This document shows, one piece after another, positions 25,680-35,266 of a stretch of DNA of 63,768 nucleotides. The stretch's first letter is position 1. Each line of letters starts with the position of its first letter. A program made the translations under genes and the position numbers. This stretch comes from Peptococcaceae bacterium (GTDB taxonomy: Bacteria; Bacillota; Peptococcia; Peptococcales; Peptococcaceae), in assembly GCA_017399005.1 (NCBI GenBank), contig JAFQEO010000037.1:1-63768 (forward strand). Reading direction: 5' to 3'. The notes beneath the pieces were generated by a model, which worked only from the letters and a program-made list of their open reading frames with translations, did not search any database and was not told where the DNA came from.

Positions 25680-26555
25680 TTATCCGAAGATTTTTTTATT
25701 CAGCTCCAGCCCGGTCGGAGTAACCGCCAGACCGCCTTTTGCCGTTTCCCGCAGACTTTCCGGAAGACTACGGCCAACCGCGCCCATCGCTGTAATCACT
25801 TCATCAGCCGGAATTACACTGGTAATACCAGCCAGAGCCATATCCGCCATTACCATAGCCAGAGAGGCTCCCAGCGCATTTCGTTTGGCACAAGGTACTT
25901 CCACCAGCCCTGCCACCGGGTCACATACCAGCCCCATTACATTTTTCAGCACCATTGCACAGGCTTCCCCGGCCTGTTCCGGTGTGCCGCCTCTTAATTC
26001 TACCGCAGCTGCTGCAGCCATAGCCGATGCCGCACCGCATTCCGCCTGGCAGCCTCCTACCGCACCAGATACCGATGCACGATGCGCAATTACCATGCCA
26101 AATCCTGCACAAGTCATTAATGCAGTGGCAATCCGCTCATCTGATAAATGATCCATCTCCTGCAGTTTTTTCAGCACACCCGGCACAATCCCGCAAGACC
26201 CTGCTGTCGGGCAGGCTACAATTCGACCCATTGTTGCATTTACTTCCGCCACTGCCAGTGCATAACTGACAGCCTCCATAACATTACTGCCGCACAATAA
26301 CGGCTGCTCACTCCGGCAGTAATCATAAAGTTTACGCCCTTCCCCGCCAATCAATCCGCCTTTGGATTTCTGCGGATTGTTTATGCCGGTGGCAATAGAT
26401 TCTTTCATAACCTGCCAGTTGTATTTCATCTGCTCCAGTACAGCCTCTTCCGAAATCTGTTTCAGAACTGCTTCCTGTTTTATCATCGCCTGCCCGATTG
26501 TACCGCTGTTATCGTGTGCAAGCTGAATCAATGTTTCCACCGAACCAATTACCAT
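25680..26555 (-). CDS. sdaAA: L-serine dehydratase, alpha subunit (Fe-S)
   Basis: 291 residues, the usual alpha-chain length. Conserved cysteine regions are LLCGSNVMEAVSYALAVAEV, RIVACPTAGSCGIVPGVL, and VCDPVAGLVEVPCAKRNALG, which hold the 4Fe-4S cluster. With the beta subunit it deaminates L-serine to pyruvate and ammonia. It follows sdaAB by 43 bases. Pyruvate made here is also the substrate of the acetolactate synthases upstream. Confidence 0.92.
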   Translation of the reverse strand: MVIGSVETLIQLAHDNSGTIGQAMIKQEAVLKQISEEAVLEQMKYNWQVMKESIATGINNPQKSKGGLIGGEGRKLYDYCRSEQPLLCGSNVMEAVSYALAVAEVNATMGRIVACPTAGSCGIVPGVLKKLQEMDHLSDERIATALMTCAGFGMVIAHRASVSGAVGGCQAECGAASAMAAAAAVELRGGTPEQAGEACAMVLKNVMGLVCDPVAGLVEVPCAKRNALGASLAMVMADMALAGITSVIPADEVITAMGAVGRSLPESLRETAKGGLAVTPTGLELNKKIFG

Positions 26556-26598
26556 GTGCGTTCCTCCTGTTTCACCCGTTTAAATCCTCTTCTGCGCA

Positions 26599-27270
26599 TT
26601 AAAACGGTTTAATAAATTTGATATCCAGCACCGACCGCATCGCAATAATTTCTTTCAATGCATCGTCCGGCACTTCCTGGTCTGTCTCAATTACCATATA
26701 CGCAACCGTATTTTTTTCCTGACGGAATACCTTCATGGCCGCAATATTCACATGATAATCCACCAGTACACCGGTAATTTTATGAATCACACCCGGCTGA
26801 TCCAGATGGGTATCAATCAGGGTTGGATAAATCCCTTCAATTTCAACAGGGAAACCGTCCAGTTCGGTAATCAGAACCTTGCCGCCGCCTATCGAGCAGC
26901 CGGTTACCTCTTTTTTACTGCCGTCTGCCAGCGTCATTACAAATCTGGCGGTATTGGCATGGTAGCCTTCGCCCAGATCCGTTGCAATAAACTGATACTG
27001 CAGCCCGGCTTCCTCTGCCAGCCGATAGGATTCCCGAATCTGCACATCATCGGTTTCCATGCCAAGCAGGCCGCCCAGCAGCGCTAAATCGGTCCCATGG
27101 CCTTTATAAGTCTGGGCAAAAGAACCATGCAAATAAATTTCTACCGCCTGCGGCAGTTCTTTTGCAATAGCTCTGGCAAAACGACCCAGACGCACCGCAC
27201 CGGCAGTATGAGAGCTGGATGGGCCAACCATCACCGGCCCGATAATATCAAAACAACTGTATTCACTCAT
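26599..27270 (-). CDS. sdaAB: L-serine dehydratase, beta subunit (ACT domain)
   Basis: 223 residues. N-terminal FDIIGPVMVGPSSSHTAGAV is the diagnostic serine-dehydratase beta motif. ALLGGLLGMETDD and GYHANTARFVMTLADG follow. The C-terminal 70 residues (TLIDTHLDQPGVIHKITGVL) form an ACT domain. Forms the enzyme with SdaAA. First gene of the pair, separated from the ilv genes by a terminator. Confidence 0.92.
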   Translation of the reverse strand: MSEYSCFDIIGPVMVGPSSSHTAGAVRLGRFARAIAKELPQAVEIYLHGSFAQTYKGHGTDLALLGGLLGMETDDVQIRESYRLAEEAGLQYQFIATDLGEGYHANTARFVMTLADGSKKEVTGCSIGGGKVLITELDGFPVEIEGIYPTLIDTHLDQPGVIHKITGVLVDYHVNIAAMKVFRQEKNTVAYMVIETDQEVPDDALKEIIAMRSVLDIKFIKPF

Positions 27271-27366
27271 ATTCCAACCTCCTGTCCTTCACAGCTGAAC
27301 ATTTTCTCTTTCTGTACTGCTATTTTACTATTTCACATGCATCTATGTAAATACAAAACAGAAAAA

Positions 27367-27396
27367 AAGAGGTTGAAACTGATGTCTCAACCTCTT
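27367..27396 (-). terminator. Rho-independent terminator of the ilv operon
   Basis: Minus strand AAGAGGTTGA-loop-TCAACCTCTT followed by a T run (27362-27366 as A on plus), 55 bases after the ilvB1 stop. Confidence 0.85.
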
Positions 27397-27451
27397 ATCA
27401 TTCTTTATCTCTGCGATAGTTCTATATGCACTTTTTCGCGCATTCTTACGC

Positions 27452-29122
27452 TTATTCCTCCGGCTGCAGGAACATGTCATCCAGCGCATGACCGCCCAGT
27501 ACAATCGGCAGGCATAAGTCATCCGGGTCAATGGCAATCTCGATAATGGAGAACCGCCCGTTGCTGAACGCCTCTTTCAGAATGTCCGGTGCCTCTTCTT
27601 TACTGGTAATCTGATAACCAGCCGCACCGTACGCTTTTGCAAGCATCATAAAGTCTACCGTTTTGCTGAAATGTACACCGCTGTAACGCTGCCCGCTGTA
27701 ATGATACTGCAGCTGACGCACCATACCCAGAACATTATTGTTGAATACCATAATTTTAATCGGCAGTTCCTGTTCCAGGATAGTTCCCAGCTCATGCATA
27801 CACATCTGGAAGCTGCCATCACCGGTAACCGCAATTACCAGATTATCCGGGCATGCCACCTGAGCACCAACAGCTGCCGGAATCCCGTAGCCCATAGTCC
27901 CCAGACCGCCGGAACTGATAAATTTACGCGGTGTAGTAAACCGATAACTGTTTGCTGTCCATACCTGATGCTGACCAACATCAGTGGTAACAATGGTCTT
28001 TTCTTTATCAACCAGTGATTCCACCAGCTGCATGGTCCATGGCACATTAATGCCGTCAGACATTGGCAGCGGAATCTGCGGATACAGGTTTTCACATACA
28101 ATCATGTCATCCTGTTTTTCCAGCTGAGCATTCAAATCATCCAGAACAAAACGCAAATCACCAACGATTGGAATATTAATCTCTACGTTTTTACCGATTT
28201 CCGCCGGGTCAACATCCACATGAATAATTTCTGCATTTGGTGCAAAACTGCCCGGTGTGCTGATAACACGGTCATCAAAACGCATCCCCAGAGCCAGCAG
28301 ACAGTCACAGTCCTGCACTGCCAGATTGGCACCTTCGTTGCCGTAAGTCCCCAGCATACCCAGGAAACGCGGGTCGTTATCCGGATAACCGGACAGCCCC
28401 ATCATTGTAGACACAACCGTTGCATTTTTCATTTCAGCCAGTTTCATAACCGCCGCTGTGGAGTTGCTGGCAACAACACCGCCGCCTACACAGATAACCA
28501 TTTTTCTGGAGGCTTTGATGGTTTTCACAGCCCGTTTAATCATGCCCATATGGCCGGAAACGGTCGGCTTATAGCTGCGGATATCCACTTCTTTTACTGG
28601 TACATATTCGGTCTTTGCCTGAGACACATCGCGCGGAATATCTATCAGTACAGGGCCTGGACGGCCTGTGCTGGCAATGTAGAACGCCTCTGCAATAATA
28701 CGCGGGAGGTCTTCTACATTCTGTACCAGATAATTGTGTTTTGTAATCGGGGAGGTAATCCCTGTAATATCGATTTCCTGGAAAGCATCGGTACCAATCA
28801 TAGAACGAGGCACCTGGCCTGTGATAGCCACCAGCGGAACGGAGTCCATATTTGCTGTTGCAATCCCGGTTACCAGGTTTGTTGCCCCTGGGCCGGAAGT
28901 TGCCAGACATACGCCGACTTTCCCTGTTGCACGTGCATAACCGCTTGCTGCGTGAGCACCGCCCTGTTCATTGCGAACCAGCACGTGACGAATATTACTT
29001 GTCTTTAATGCATCATAAATTTCCAGCACTGCCCCGCCCGGATAGCCAAAAATGGTATCAACTCCCTGGGCTTCCAGTGCACTGATTAAAATCTGCGCTC
29101 CGTTTTGCTGCATTGCTTTCAC
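27452..29122 (-). CDS. ilvB: Acetolactate synthase large subunit (copy 1)
   Basis: 556 residues, full length. ThDP and FAD features are FGYPGGAVLEIYDAL, VRNEQGGAHAASGYARATG, SGPGATNLVTGIATA, DVGQHQVWTA, GLGTMGYGIPAAVGAQ and VTGDGSFQMCMHELGT. It condenses two pyruvates to acetolactate (valine, leucine) or pyruvate with 2-ketobutyrate (isoleucine). Last gene of the operon, 63 bases after ilvC. A second large subunit lies at the operon start, so one may be anabolic and one adapted to another role. Which pairs with IlvN is not readable. Confidence 0.92.
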   Translation of the reverse strand: MKAMQQNGAQILISALEAQGVDTIFGYPGGAVLEIYDALKTSNIRHVLVRNEQGGAHAASGYARATGKVGVCLATSGPGATNLVTGIATANMDSVPLVAITGQVPRSMIGTDAFQEIDITGITSPITKHNYLVQNVEDLPRIIAEAFYIASTGRPGPVLIDIPRDVSQAKTEYVPVKEVDIRSYKPTVSGHMGMIKRAVKTIKASRKMVICVGGGVVASNSTAAVMKLAEMKNATVVSTMMGLSGYPDNDPRFLGMLGTYGNEGANLAVQDCDCLLALGMRFDDRVISTPGSFAPNAEIIHVDVDPAEIGKNVEINIPIVGDLRFVLDDLNAQLEKQDDMIVCENLYPQIPLPMSDGINVPWTMQLVESLVDKEKTIVTTDVGQHQVWTANSYRFTTPRKFISSGGLGTMGYGIPAAVGAQVACPDNLVIAVTGDGSFQMCMHELGTILEQELPIKIMVFNNNVLGMVRQLQYHYSGQRYSGVHFSKTVDFMMLAKAYGAAGYQITSKEEAPDILKEAFSNGRFSIIEIAIDPDDLCLPIVLGGHALDDMFLQPEE

Positions 29123-29185
29123 CCCTGAAAAATCATTCTATCTAATTATTTCTGTCAGATTGTTTCTGTAACTTATTTCTATAGC

Positions 29186-30178
29186 TTATTTCTGTAACCA
29201 AGGCATTTTGTCTCTTAATTCTTTACCAACCTGTTCAATCTGATGGTCAGCTACCATTGCACGCATACGATTGAAGGATGGACGGCCTGCCTGGTTTTCC
29301 AGAATCCAGTTTTTCGCAAATACGCCTTTCTGGATATCGTCCAGAATACGTTTCATTTCTTTTTTGGTTTCTTCTGTGATTACACGTGGACCGCTTACAT
29401 AATCACCATATTCCGCTGTGTCACTGATGGAGTAGTGCATGTATTCCAGACCGCCTACATACATCAGGTCTACAATCAGTTTTAATTCATGGAAGCATTC
29501 AAAGTATGCACTTTCCGGCTGATAGCCTGCTTCTACCAGAGTTTCAAAACCAGCCTGTACCAGAGCGCTGATACCGCCGCACAGGATTGCCTGTTCACCA
29601 AACAGGTCTGTTTCGGTTTCTTCTTTGAAAGTTGTTTCCAGTACACCTGCTCTTGTGCAGCCTACTGCTCTTGCAAATGCCAGTGCAATATTTTTGCAGT
29701 TGCCGGTTGCATCCTGCTCAACCGCTACCAGACCAGGTACACCGGTACCCTGCTGAACCGCTTTACGGAAGCTGTGGCCAGGAGATTTTGGAGCTACCAT
29801 AAATACATCTACATCAGCTGGCGGAACAATCTGTTTGAAGTGAATGTTGAAGCCGTGAGAGAAGCTCAGAGCTTTGCCTGCTGTCATATAAGGCGCGATA
29901 TCTCTTTTGTATACTTCTGCCTGTTTTTCGTCTGGAATCAGAATATGAATGATATCTGCTGCTTTTGCTGCATCTGCAACAGTCATAACCTGCAGACCAT
30001 CTTCTTCTGCTTTCGCCCAGTTTTTGCTGCCTTCACGCAGACCTACAACCACTTTCATACCAGCATCGCGCATATTCTGAGCCTGAGCATGACCCTGGCT
30101 GCCGTAGCCAATAACTGCGATTGTTTTACCGTTTAAATATTCTAAATTTGCATCCTGATCATAATACATAACTGCCAT
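29186..30178 (-). CDS. ilvC: Ketol-acid reductoisomerase
   Basis: 330 residues from the ATG at 30178, chosen by GAGGAGGAAC 6-8 bases upstream; a longer reading lacks a site. Rossmann motif [14 protein letters not shown] (about 21-34) is followed by the loop [16 protein letters not shown] that sets NADPH/NADH use. [18 protein letters not shown] and the knotted C-domain place it in the short class I. It converts acetolactate to dihydroxyisovalerate. A 237-base spacer with a hairpin separates it from ilvN. Confidence 0.93.
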   Translation of the reverse strand: MAVMYYDQDANLEYLNGKTIAVIGYGSQGHAQAQNMRDAGMKVVVGLREGSKNWAKAEEDGLQVMTVADAAKAADIIHILIPDEKQAEVYKRDIAPYMTAGKALSFSHGFNIHFKQIVPPADVDVFMVAPKSPGHSFRKAVQQGTGVPGLVAVEQDATGNCKNIALAFARAVGCTRAGVLETTFKEETETDLFGEQAILCGGISALVQAGFETLVEAGYQPESAYFECFHELKLIVDLMYVGGLEYMHYSISDTAEYGDYVSGPRVITEETKKEMKRILDDIQKGVFAKNWILENQAGRPSFNRMRAMVADHQIEQVGKELRDKMPWLQK

Positions 30179-30322
30179 AATAAAGTTCCTCCTCAAATCA
30201 ATTCAAAAATTTATGTGTAACAGATTGCCATCTGTTTTTAGCTAAACTAAAAATTCAAAAAATTTATTTCATGCGTTACCGCATCCCTAAGACGAAGTTA
30301 TTTTTGTGGCTGACCAGGCGGC

Positions 30323-30377
30323 TTTCAAAATTGTGCCGCGCCGCGTACATGAGGTACGCAAGCAAGCAATTTTGAAA
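30323..30377. repeat. Nested inverted repeat in the ilvN-ilvC spacer
   Basis: Outer arms TTTCAAAATTG (30323-30333) and CAATTTTGAAA (30367-30377), inner arms GCGTAC (30343-30348) and GTACGC (30354-30359). ACGAAGT occurs on both sides of the hairpin. It may be a dispersed REP-like element, or an mRNA-processing or pausing hairpin within the operon. No T-box motif is present. Confidence 0.6.
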
Positions 30378-30415
30378 ACAACGAAGTCAGGCGCAAAAAG
30401 AACGAGTCTGCACTC

Positions 30416-30901
30416 TTACTTTTCTTTTGGGCTGCGCACCATCGCCGAGATCCCAGTCTTTACAATCTCCTGAATCCCGAACGGCTGCAGAGATTTCAGA
30501 ATCGCTTCAATTTTGGATTCATCACCGGTTGCCTCAATAATTAAAGAACGACGACCAATATCAATGATTCTTGCACGGAAGATATCCATCAGCTGAATAA
30601 TTTCGCCTCTGGTTTCTCTGTCGGCCGCTACACGCACCAGCAGCAGCTGACGGCATACGGTATCATCATGGGTTAAATCGTTTACTTTGATTACATCTAC
30701 CAGTTTGTGCAGCTGTTTTGTTACCTGCTCAACGGTTTTTTCATCGCCGTCTACCACGATGGTCATTCTGGAAATGCTTTTGTCTTCGGTGTCACTTACA
30801 ACCAGGCTGTCAATGTTGTATCCTCTTCTGGAGAACAGATTGGCAACTTTCGCCAGTACACCAGGATTATTTTCTACTAATACTGCTACCTTATGTTTCA
30901 T
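30416..30901 (-). CDS. ilvN: Acetolactate synthase small (regulatory) subunit
   Basis: 161 residues, usual length. N-terminal ACT domain HKVAVLVENNPGVLAKVANL followed by FSRRGYNIDSLVVSDTED. C-terminal half has DIFRARIIDIGRRSLIIEATG and FGIQEIVKTGISAMVR. It activates the large subunit and confers valine feedback. Four bases separate it from ilvB2, which suggests they are translated together and form the holoenzyme. Confidence 0.93.
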   Translation of the reverse strand: MKHKVAVLVENNPGVLAKVANLFSRRGYNIDSLVVSDTEDKSISRMTIVVDGDEKTVEQVTKQLHKLVDVIKVNDLTHDDTVCRQLLLVRVAADRETRGEIIQLMDIFRARIIDIGRRSLIIEATGDESKIEAILKSLQPFGIQEIVKTGISAMVRSPKEK

Positions 30902-30905
30902 ATCT

Positions 30906-32648
30906 CTACTCCCCCACTAAAATATCGTCCAGAGTTTTCCCTGCCGGTACCATTGGATATACGTCAGCGCCTGCATCAATCCGGAAATCGATGAACCAGC
31001 CTTCATTGGAGGTTAACGCTGCCGCCAGTTTCTCATCACACTGTTCCAGTGTATCAATGCGCATATATTTGATATCATATGCATCCGCAAGTTTTTCCCA
31101 GTTTGGCGCACTGTCCAGAATGGTTGCAGAATAGTTGCCGTTAAAGAACAGTTTCTGCCACTGATGCACCATACCCAGGAACCCGTTGTTCATTAAGCAG
31201 ATTTTGATTGGCAGTTTAAACTGTTTCATAATCGCCAGTTCCTGCATATTCATCTGGAAACTGCCGTCACCGGTAATCAGGATAACGTTGCGATTCGGGA
31301 ACCCGAACTGAGACCCGATGGCTGCCGGGAACCCGAAGCCCATAGTACCCAGACCGCCGGATGTAATGAACTGTCTTGGGCCTTTTGTATTCAGGAACAG
31401 CGCTGCCCACATCTGGTGCTGGCCTACGTCTGTTACCACGATAGTATTTTCGTCTACATATTTATCGATAAAACCGAAGGTTTCTTTCGGAGGCAGAACG
31501 CTGCCTGCCGGAGATTTCACTTCATAACGGCTCTGCTGTACTTCTTCCATCCATGCTTTGTGTTCACACGGCTGCAGAACTTCTGCCAGTGCATCCAGGA
31601 AATCTGCACTGTCGGCTACCAGCGGATAGGTTGGTTTTACTGTTTTACCGATTTCCGCTGCATCGATATCTACATGAATAATTCTCTTTGCATTTGGTGC
31701 AAAACCGCTTACGTTACTGGTTACGCGGTCATCAAAACGCATCCCTACGGCCACCAGACAGTCACAGTGCTGCACGGTGTAGTTGGCTTCTACAGTGCCG
31801 TGCATCCCTGGCATCCCGATATCATACGGATTACCGTCAGGGAACACACCACGAGCCATCAGAGTAGTAGCCACCGGCATATCGGCTTTCTGTGCAATGC
31901 TGTATAACAGGTCGCGGTTTTCCAGACGGTTGTTTACACCGCCGCCCACTACCATCATTGGTTTTTCAGCCTCTTTGATGTAGCTGGCAACTTTCATAAC
32001 CTGTTCTTTATTCACCTGGCAAGGTTTATATTTCATTTCAATGCGGTTGCGTACCGTACCGGTATCGTATGGCACCTGCACATCCTGCACAAAAACATCT
32101 TTTGGAATATCAATCACAACCGGACCAGGACGGCCATTGCTTGCCACATAAAAGGCTTCTGCAACAATGTCAGGCAGCTGTGCCGCATCGGTTACAGCGT
32201 AGGTGTGTTTACAGATTGGCTGACAGATCCCTGTCATGTGCGCCTCCTGGAAACCGTCTTTCCCTAACAGTTCTTTTACAACCTGCCCCATGATGCATAC
32301 CATCGGGATAGAGTCCATATTCGCAGTTGCAATCCCGGTTACCAGATTGGTTGCACCTGGGCCGGATGTTGCAAAGCAGACACCCACTTTGCCGGTTGCT
32401 CTGGCATAACCGTCGGCTGCATGCGCTGCACCCTGTTCATGACGAACCAGAACATGATGAATATTCGGAAATTCTTTCAGACGGTCATACAGTGGAATTA
32501 CCACGCCGCCTGGTAAACCAAACACGGTATCAACACCATGTAATTCTAAACAATGTAATAAGATATCAGCACCTAACACTGATTCAAACACCTCCTGCAA
32601 AACTTCAGCAACGCTGTTTACGTTTATCTTGTTTCTAGTATTTATCAT
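30906..32648 (-). CDS. ilvB: Acetolactate synthase large subunit (copy 2)
   Basis: 580 residues including an extra N-terminal stretch of about 25 (MINTRNKINVNSVAEVLQEV) before ADILLHCLELHGVDTVFGLP. ThDP/FAD motifs are FGLPGGVVIPLYDRL, VRHEQGAAHAADGYARATG, DVGQHQMWAA, GLGTMGFGFPAAIGSQ and ITGDGSFQMNMQELA. First gene of ilvB2-ilvN-ilvC-ilvB1. The extension could be removed if a later start is used, but the ATG at 32648 is kept because no better site is evident. Regulation upstream is not obvious: no T-box was seen. Confidence 0.9.
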   Translation of the reverse strand: MINTRNKINVNSVAEVLQEVFESVLGADILLHCLELHGVDTVFGLPGGVVIPLYDRLKEFPNIHHVLVRHEQGAAHAADGYARATGKVGVCFATSGPGATNLVTGIATANMDSIPMVCIMGQVVKELLGKDGFQEAHMTGICQPICKHTYAVTDAAQLPDIVAEAFYVASNGRPGPVVIDIPKDVFVQDVQVPYDTGTVRNRIEMKYKPCQVNKEQVMKVASYIKEAEKPMMVVGGGVNNRLENRDLLYSIAQKADMPVATTLMARGVFPDGNPYDIGMPGMHGTVEANYTVQHCDCLVAVGMRFDDRVTSNVSGFAPNAKRIIHVDIDAAEIGKTVKPTYPLVADSADFLDALAEVLQPCEHKAWMEEVQQSRYEVKSPAGSVLPPKETFGFIDKYVDENTIVVTDVGQHQMWAALFLNTKGPRQFITSGGLGTMGFGFPAAIGSQFGFPNRNVILITGDGSFQMNMQELAIMKQFKLPIKICLMNNGFLGMVHQWQKLFFNGNYSATILDSAPNWEKLADAYDIKYMRIDTLEQCDEKLAAALTSNEGWFIDFRIDAGADVYPMVPAGKTLDDILVGE

Positions 32649-32841
32649 GTTGTACTATAACAGATTTTTCTGTTATGCTACAAAAGTATTGTGACTAGTA
32701 TACACTGCTGTTTTTCAAATTGCAACTACAAGTTGTTTAAAATAATATAAAAAAAGCTAATACCCCCAAACACTCTAAAATACTGTATTCACGATACATT
32801 ACGCATTTAATATTCCTGTAAAATCTGCACCGTTTCCGCAG

Positions 32842-32870
32842 TTGACGGCAGCAGGAGCGTGGTATAAAAT
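32842..32870 (+). promoter_or_regulatory. Promoter of the DUF401 permease gene
   Basis: TTGACG (32842-32847), 17 bases, TAAAAT (32865-32870). It lies in the 300-base divergent spacer between ilvB2 and the permease. The rest of that spacer is AT-rich, with only a weak AACAG/CTGTT hairpin near ilvB2. Confidence 0.7.
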
Positions 32871-32948
32871 GCAGATAGCACCTGTTGTTTTAACAGACAT
32901 ATTTTAGACCTGTTTCATTAGCTATTTCATTAGAAAGAAGGCATTTTT

Positions 32949-34166
32949 ATGTACGCACTTCTGCAGATTCTTGCTGCACTTGCACTTATGATTTTTCTTC
33001 TGAACCGGCGCATTCATATCAGCTATGCCGTTCTGGCCGCTACCGCTGTATTGTTTGTGCTGTCGGGCTTTGTACCGGCCCATCTGGGCGAAGCACTTTA
33101 CAGCACCGCTGTCAGCTTTACCACCTGGAACATGGTGCTGACTCTTTATCTGGTTATGTGCCTGGAATATCTGCTGCGTACCAGCGGCATTTTAAAAAAC
33201 TTTACACTGGCTGCCGGCAATCTGTTTCGCGACAACCGCATTATACTGGCAGTTATGCCGGCCTTTCTGGGCTTTCTGCCATCTCTGGGCGGTGCCATTT
33301 TCTCCGCACCGATGGTAGAAGAAGCGGCTCAGCCTTACAAACTCTCCCCGGAAAAGAAAACAGCCATTAACTACTGGTTCCGTCATGTGTGGGAATTCTG
33401 TAACCCGATTCTGCCTTCCCTGCTGCTGGCATCCTCTTTCACCATGATTCCGATTGGTGAAATTGTCAGCCATCAGTTTATCATGTCCTTTGCTGCCATT
33501 TTCATCGGCGCTGTGCTGATGCTGCGCGGTAAGGATTACGAACTCGCTGAAACAGATGCCGAAGTTCCAGCAAGCGATAATAAAAAAGAACAGATTATGG
33601 CCGTGGTTCTGGCTATCGGGCCAATTCTGCTCAATGTGTTTTTTGTAACCGTATGCAATATGAACACCACTGTTTCCATGCTGCTCATCGTGGCTCTGCT
33701 GGCGCTTCTGCTGCGCTATACGCCAAAACAGTGGATTGCCATGTTCCGCGACTCTCTGAATCTGCCGATTATCACCAGTATTCTGGCAATTCTGTTTTTT
33801 CAGGGGATGCTCTATGCAACCGGCACCATCGACGGATTAATTACATTCTTCCAGTCCTCCGGTATTCCGGCACTGGCCGTTGTATGCCTGACCGCCTTTT
33901 TCATGGGGCTTCTGACCGGTCTGCCGCAGGGCTTTGCCGCAATTGCCTTCCCGCTGATTCTGCCAATGCTGGGGCCAGGCAGCCTGGATGCACTGGCACT
34001 GACTTACATCTGCGGTTTAACCGGTGTAATGCTCTCGCCGGCACATCTTTGCCTGATTGTAACCGTGGAATATTTCCACTCCACCATGTTCGGCTCTTTA
34101 AAACCGGCCGCCATTGCCCAGTTTTTACTACTTGCCTTCTGCTTTGCATGGATGATGATTTTTTAA
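32949..34166 (+). CDS. DUF401-family membrane transporter
   Basis: 405 residues, about 11 membrane segments. FLGFLPSLGGAIFSAPMVEE near 110-130 and YICGLTGVMLSPAHLCLIVT near 360 are typical for DUF401 permeases related to GntP/CitMHS-type transporters. WFRHVWEFCNPILPSLLLAS is also conserved. Start follows AGAAAGAAGG. It is divergent from the ilv operon. A carboxylate or amino-acid-related substrate is plausible but not shown. Confidence 0.75.
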   Translation: MYALLQILAALALMIFLLNRRIHISYAVLAATAVLFVLSGFVPAHLGEALYSTAVSFTTWNMVLTLYLVMCLEYLLRTSGILKNFTLAAGNLFRDNRIILAVMPAFLGFLPSLGGAIFSAPMVEEAAQPYKLSPEKKTAINYWFRHVWEFCNPILPSLLLASSFTMIPIGEIVSHQFIMSFAAIFIGAVLMLRGKDYELAETDAEVPASDNKKEQIMAVVLAIGPILLNVFFVTVCNMNTTVSMLLIVALLALLLRYTPKQWIAMFRDSLNLPIITSILAILFFQGMLYATGTIDGLITFFQSSGIPALAVVCLTAFFMGLLTGLPQGFAAIAFPLILPMLGPGSLDALALTYICGLTGVMLSPAHLCLIVTVEYFHSTMFGSLKPAAIAQFLLLAFCFAWMMIF

Positions 34167-34176
34167 TATACAAATC

Positions 34177-34200
34177 AAGCCCGCGATTTCTCGCGGGCTT
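34177..34200 (+). terminator. Rho-independent terminator
   Basis: AAGCCCGCGA-TTTC-TCGCGGGCTT then TCTGCGTTTC. Similar hairpins recur at 36572 and 38763 and, decayed, near 35238. Confidence 0.8.
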
Positions 34201-34218
34201 TCTGCGTTTCATTCCTTG

Positions 34219-35124
34219 TTATTCCTTTTTCACTGCCTTATACGGTACACTGTCTTCCGATACCAGCCAGCCGTCGTTCAGTACTGCCATTACATATTCC
34301 AGCGACACCTGAAATTTTTCGGCTATCACTTCCGGGCTTAAAACATCTTTCAAAGCCAGAATCAGTTCCCTGCGTTCATCCATTCTGCCATCTTCATATC
34401 CCTCTTCTTTGGATATCGCCAGTGCCTTGTCCATATCCCACTCTGTAAACAGCATGTTCGCCACCTCCGCCCCGTTTGCCTCTAAAAATTCTTTCATAAT
34501 ATCATGTTCAATTCCATACTTAATCGCCTGTTCTATAGCCTCTTCCCGCGTCATACCGCCAGCCTCATTGGCTCGTACACGCCCTGTAAACCAGCTATAT
34601 TCCGCCAGACTTCGGCTTCTCTGTACTATTTCTGCATTTACTTCATAATTAATATTATATATATCTACTTTCAACTCTAACTGCGGATTCTCCTGCTGGA
34701 AAACAAAAGATTCAGACAATTTCTGTACTCCGTACTCCGGATACGGTTCCTCCCCGTTATACAGTACAATAAATCTTGGAACCGGTATTGGAATTCGTTT
34801 TTTACGGTAGATAACGTCAGACTTTACCATCTTTTCATACACTCTGGCACTGTATAACAATAACCGCAATGCCATATTTTCATTTAAGGTGGATTGATGT
34901 TCGATTAGTACCACAATCTGGTTGTCCAGTACAAAAGACAGGTCATTCATCTGATTTTTATACAACGCCTCTGTCAGTGTATTAATTTCCACCGGCGTGT
35001 CCAGTGGATAATCAGTTCCTGCCACCGCATTGTAAACCTCAATCAGCCGTTCCGGCTTACTCAGATACAGCGAAAACACACTATCCTTGTACGCTCTGTT
35101 TGCACTCACGCAATACGCCTCCAT
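34219..35124 (-). CDS. Rpn-family PD-(D/E)XK nuclease/putative transposase (copy 1)
   Basis: 301 residues. YKDSVFSLYLSKPERLIEVY and AVAGTDYPLDTPVEI match the Rpn (recombination-promoting nuclease) family. The nuclease core shows MNDLSFVLDNQIVVLIEHQS, with Asp and Glu-x-Gln in PD-(D/E)XK positions. C-terminal helices have KDVLSPEVIAEKFQVSLEYV. Close relative of the gene at 61235-62179. Such proteins cut DNA and are linked to RecA-independent recombination. Phage defence has been suggested for some, not shown here. Confidence 0.85.
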   Translation of the reverse strand: MEAYCVSANRAYKDSVFSLYLSKPERLIEVYNAVAGTDYPLDTPVEINTLTEALYKNQMNDLSFVLDNQIVVLIEHQSTLNENMALRLLLYSARVYEKMVKSDVIYRKKRIPIPVPRFIVLYNGEEPYPEYGVQKLSESFVFQQENPQLELKVDIYNINYEVNAEIVQRSRSLAEYSWFTGRVRANEAGGMTREEAIEQAIKYGIEHDIMKEFLEANGAEVANMLFTEWDMDKALAISKEEGYEDGRMDERRELILALKDVLSPEVIAEKFQVSLEYVMAVLNDGWLVSEDSVPYKAVKKE

Positions 35125-35266
35125 GTATTTTTAATTATATCCGGATATATGATACAGGATTCGCCGTTCCGCAGGAAACTCCTTCCAGTATTCTGGAAAT
35201 TAATCTCATTATTCTGGTAATTTTTTTCTTTATAAAATCAAGCCTGCGATTTCTCGAGAGCTTAAA

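Noticed and set aside
30197-30415. T-box leader for the ilv genes
   Set aside because: A GGGATGCGGTAACGC stretch recalls the AGGGTGGNACCGCG core but does not match it, and no specifier stem was seen.
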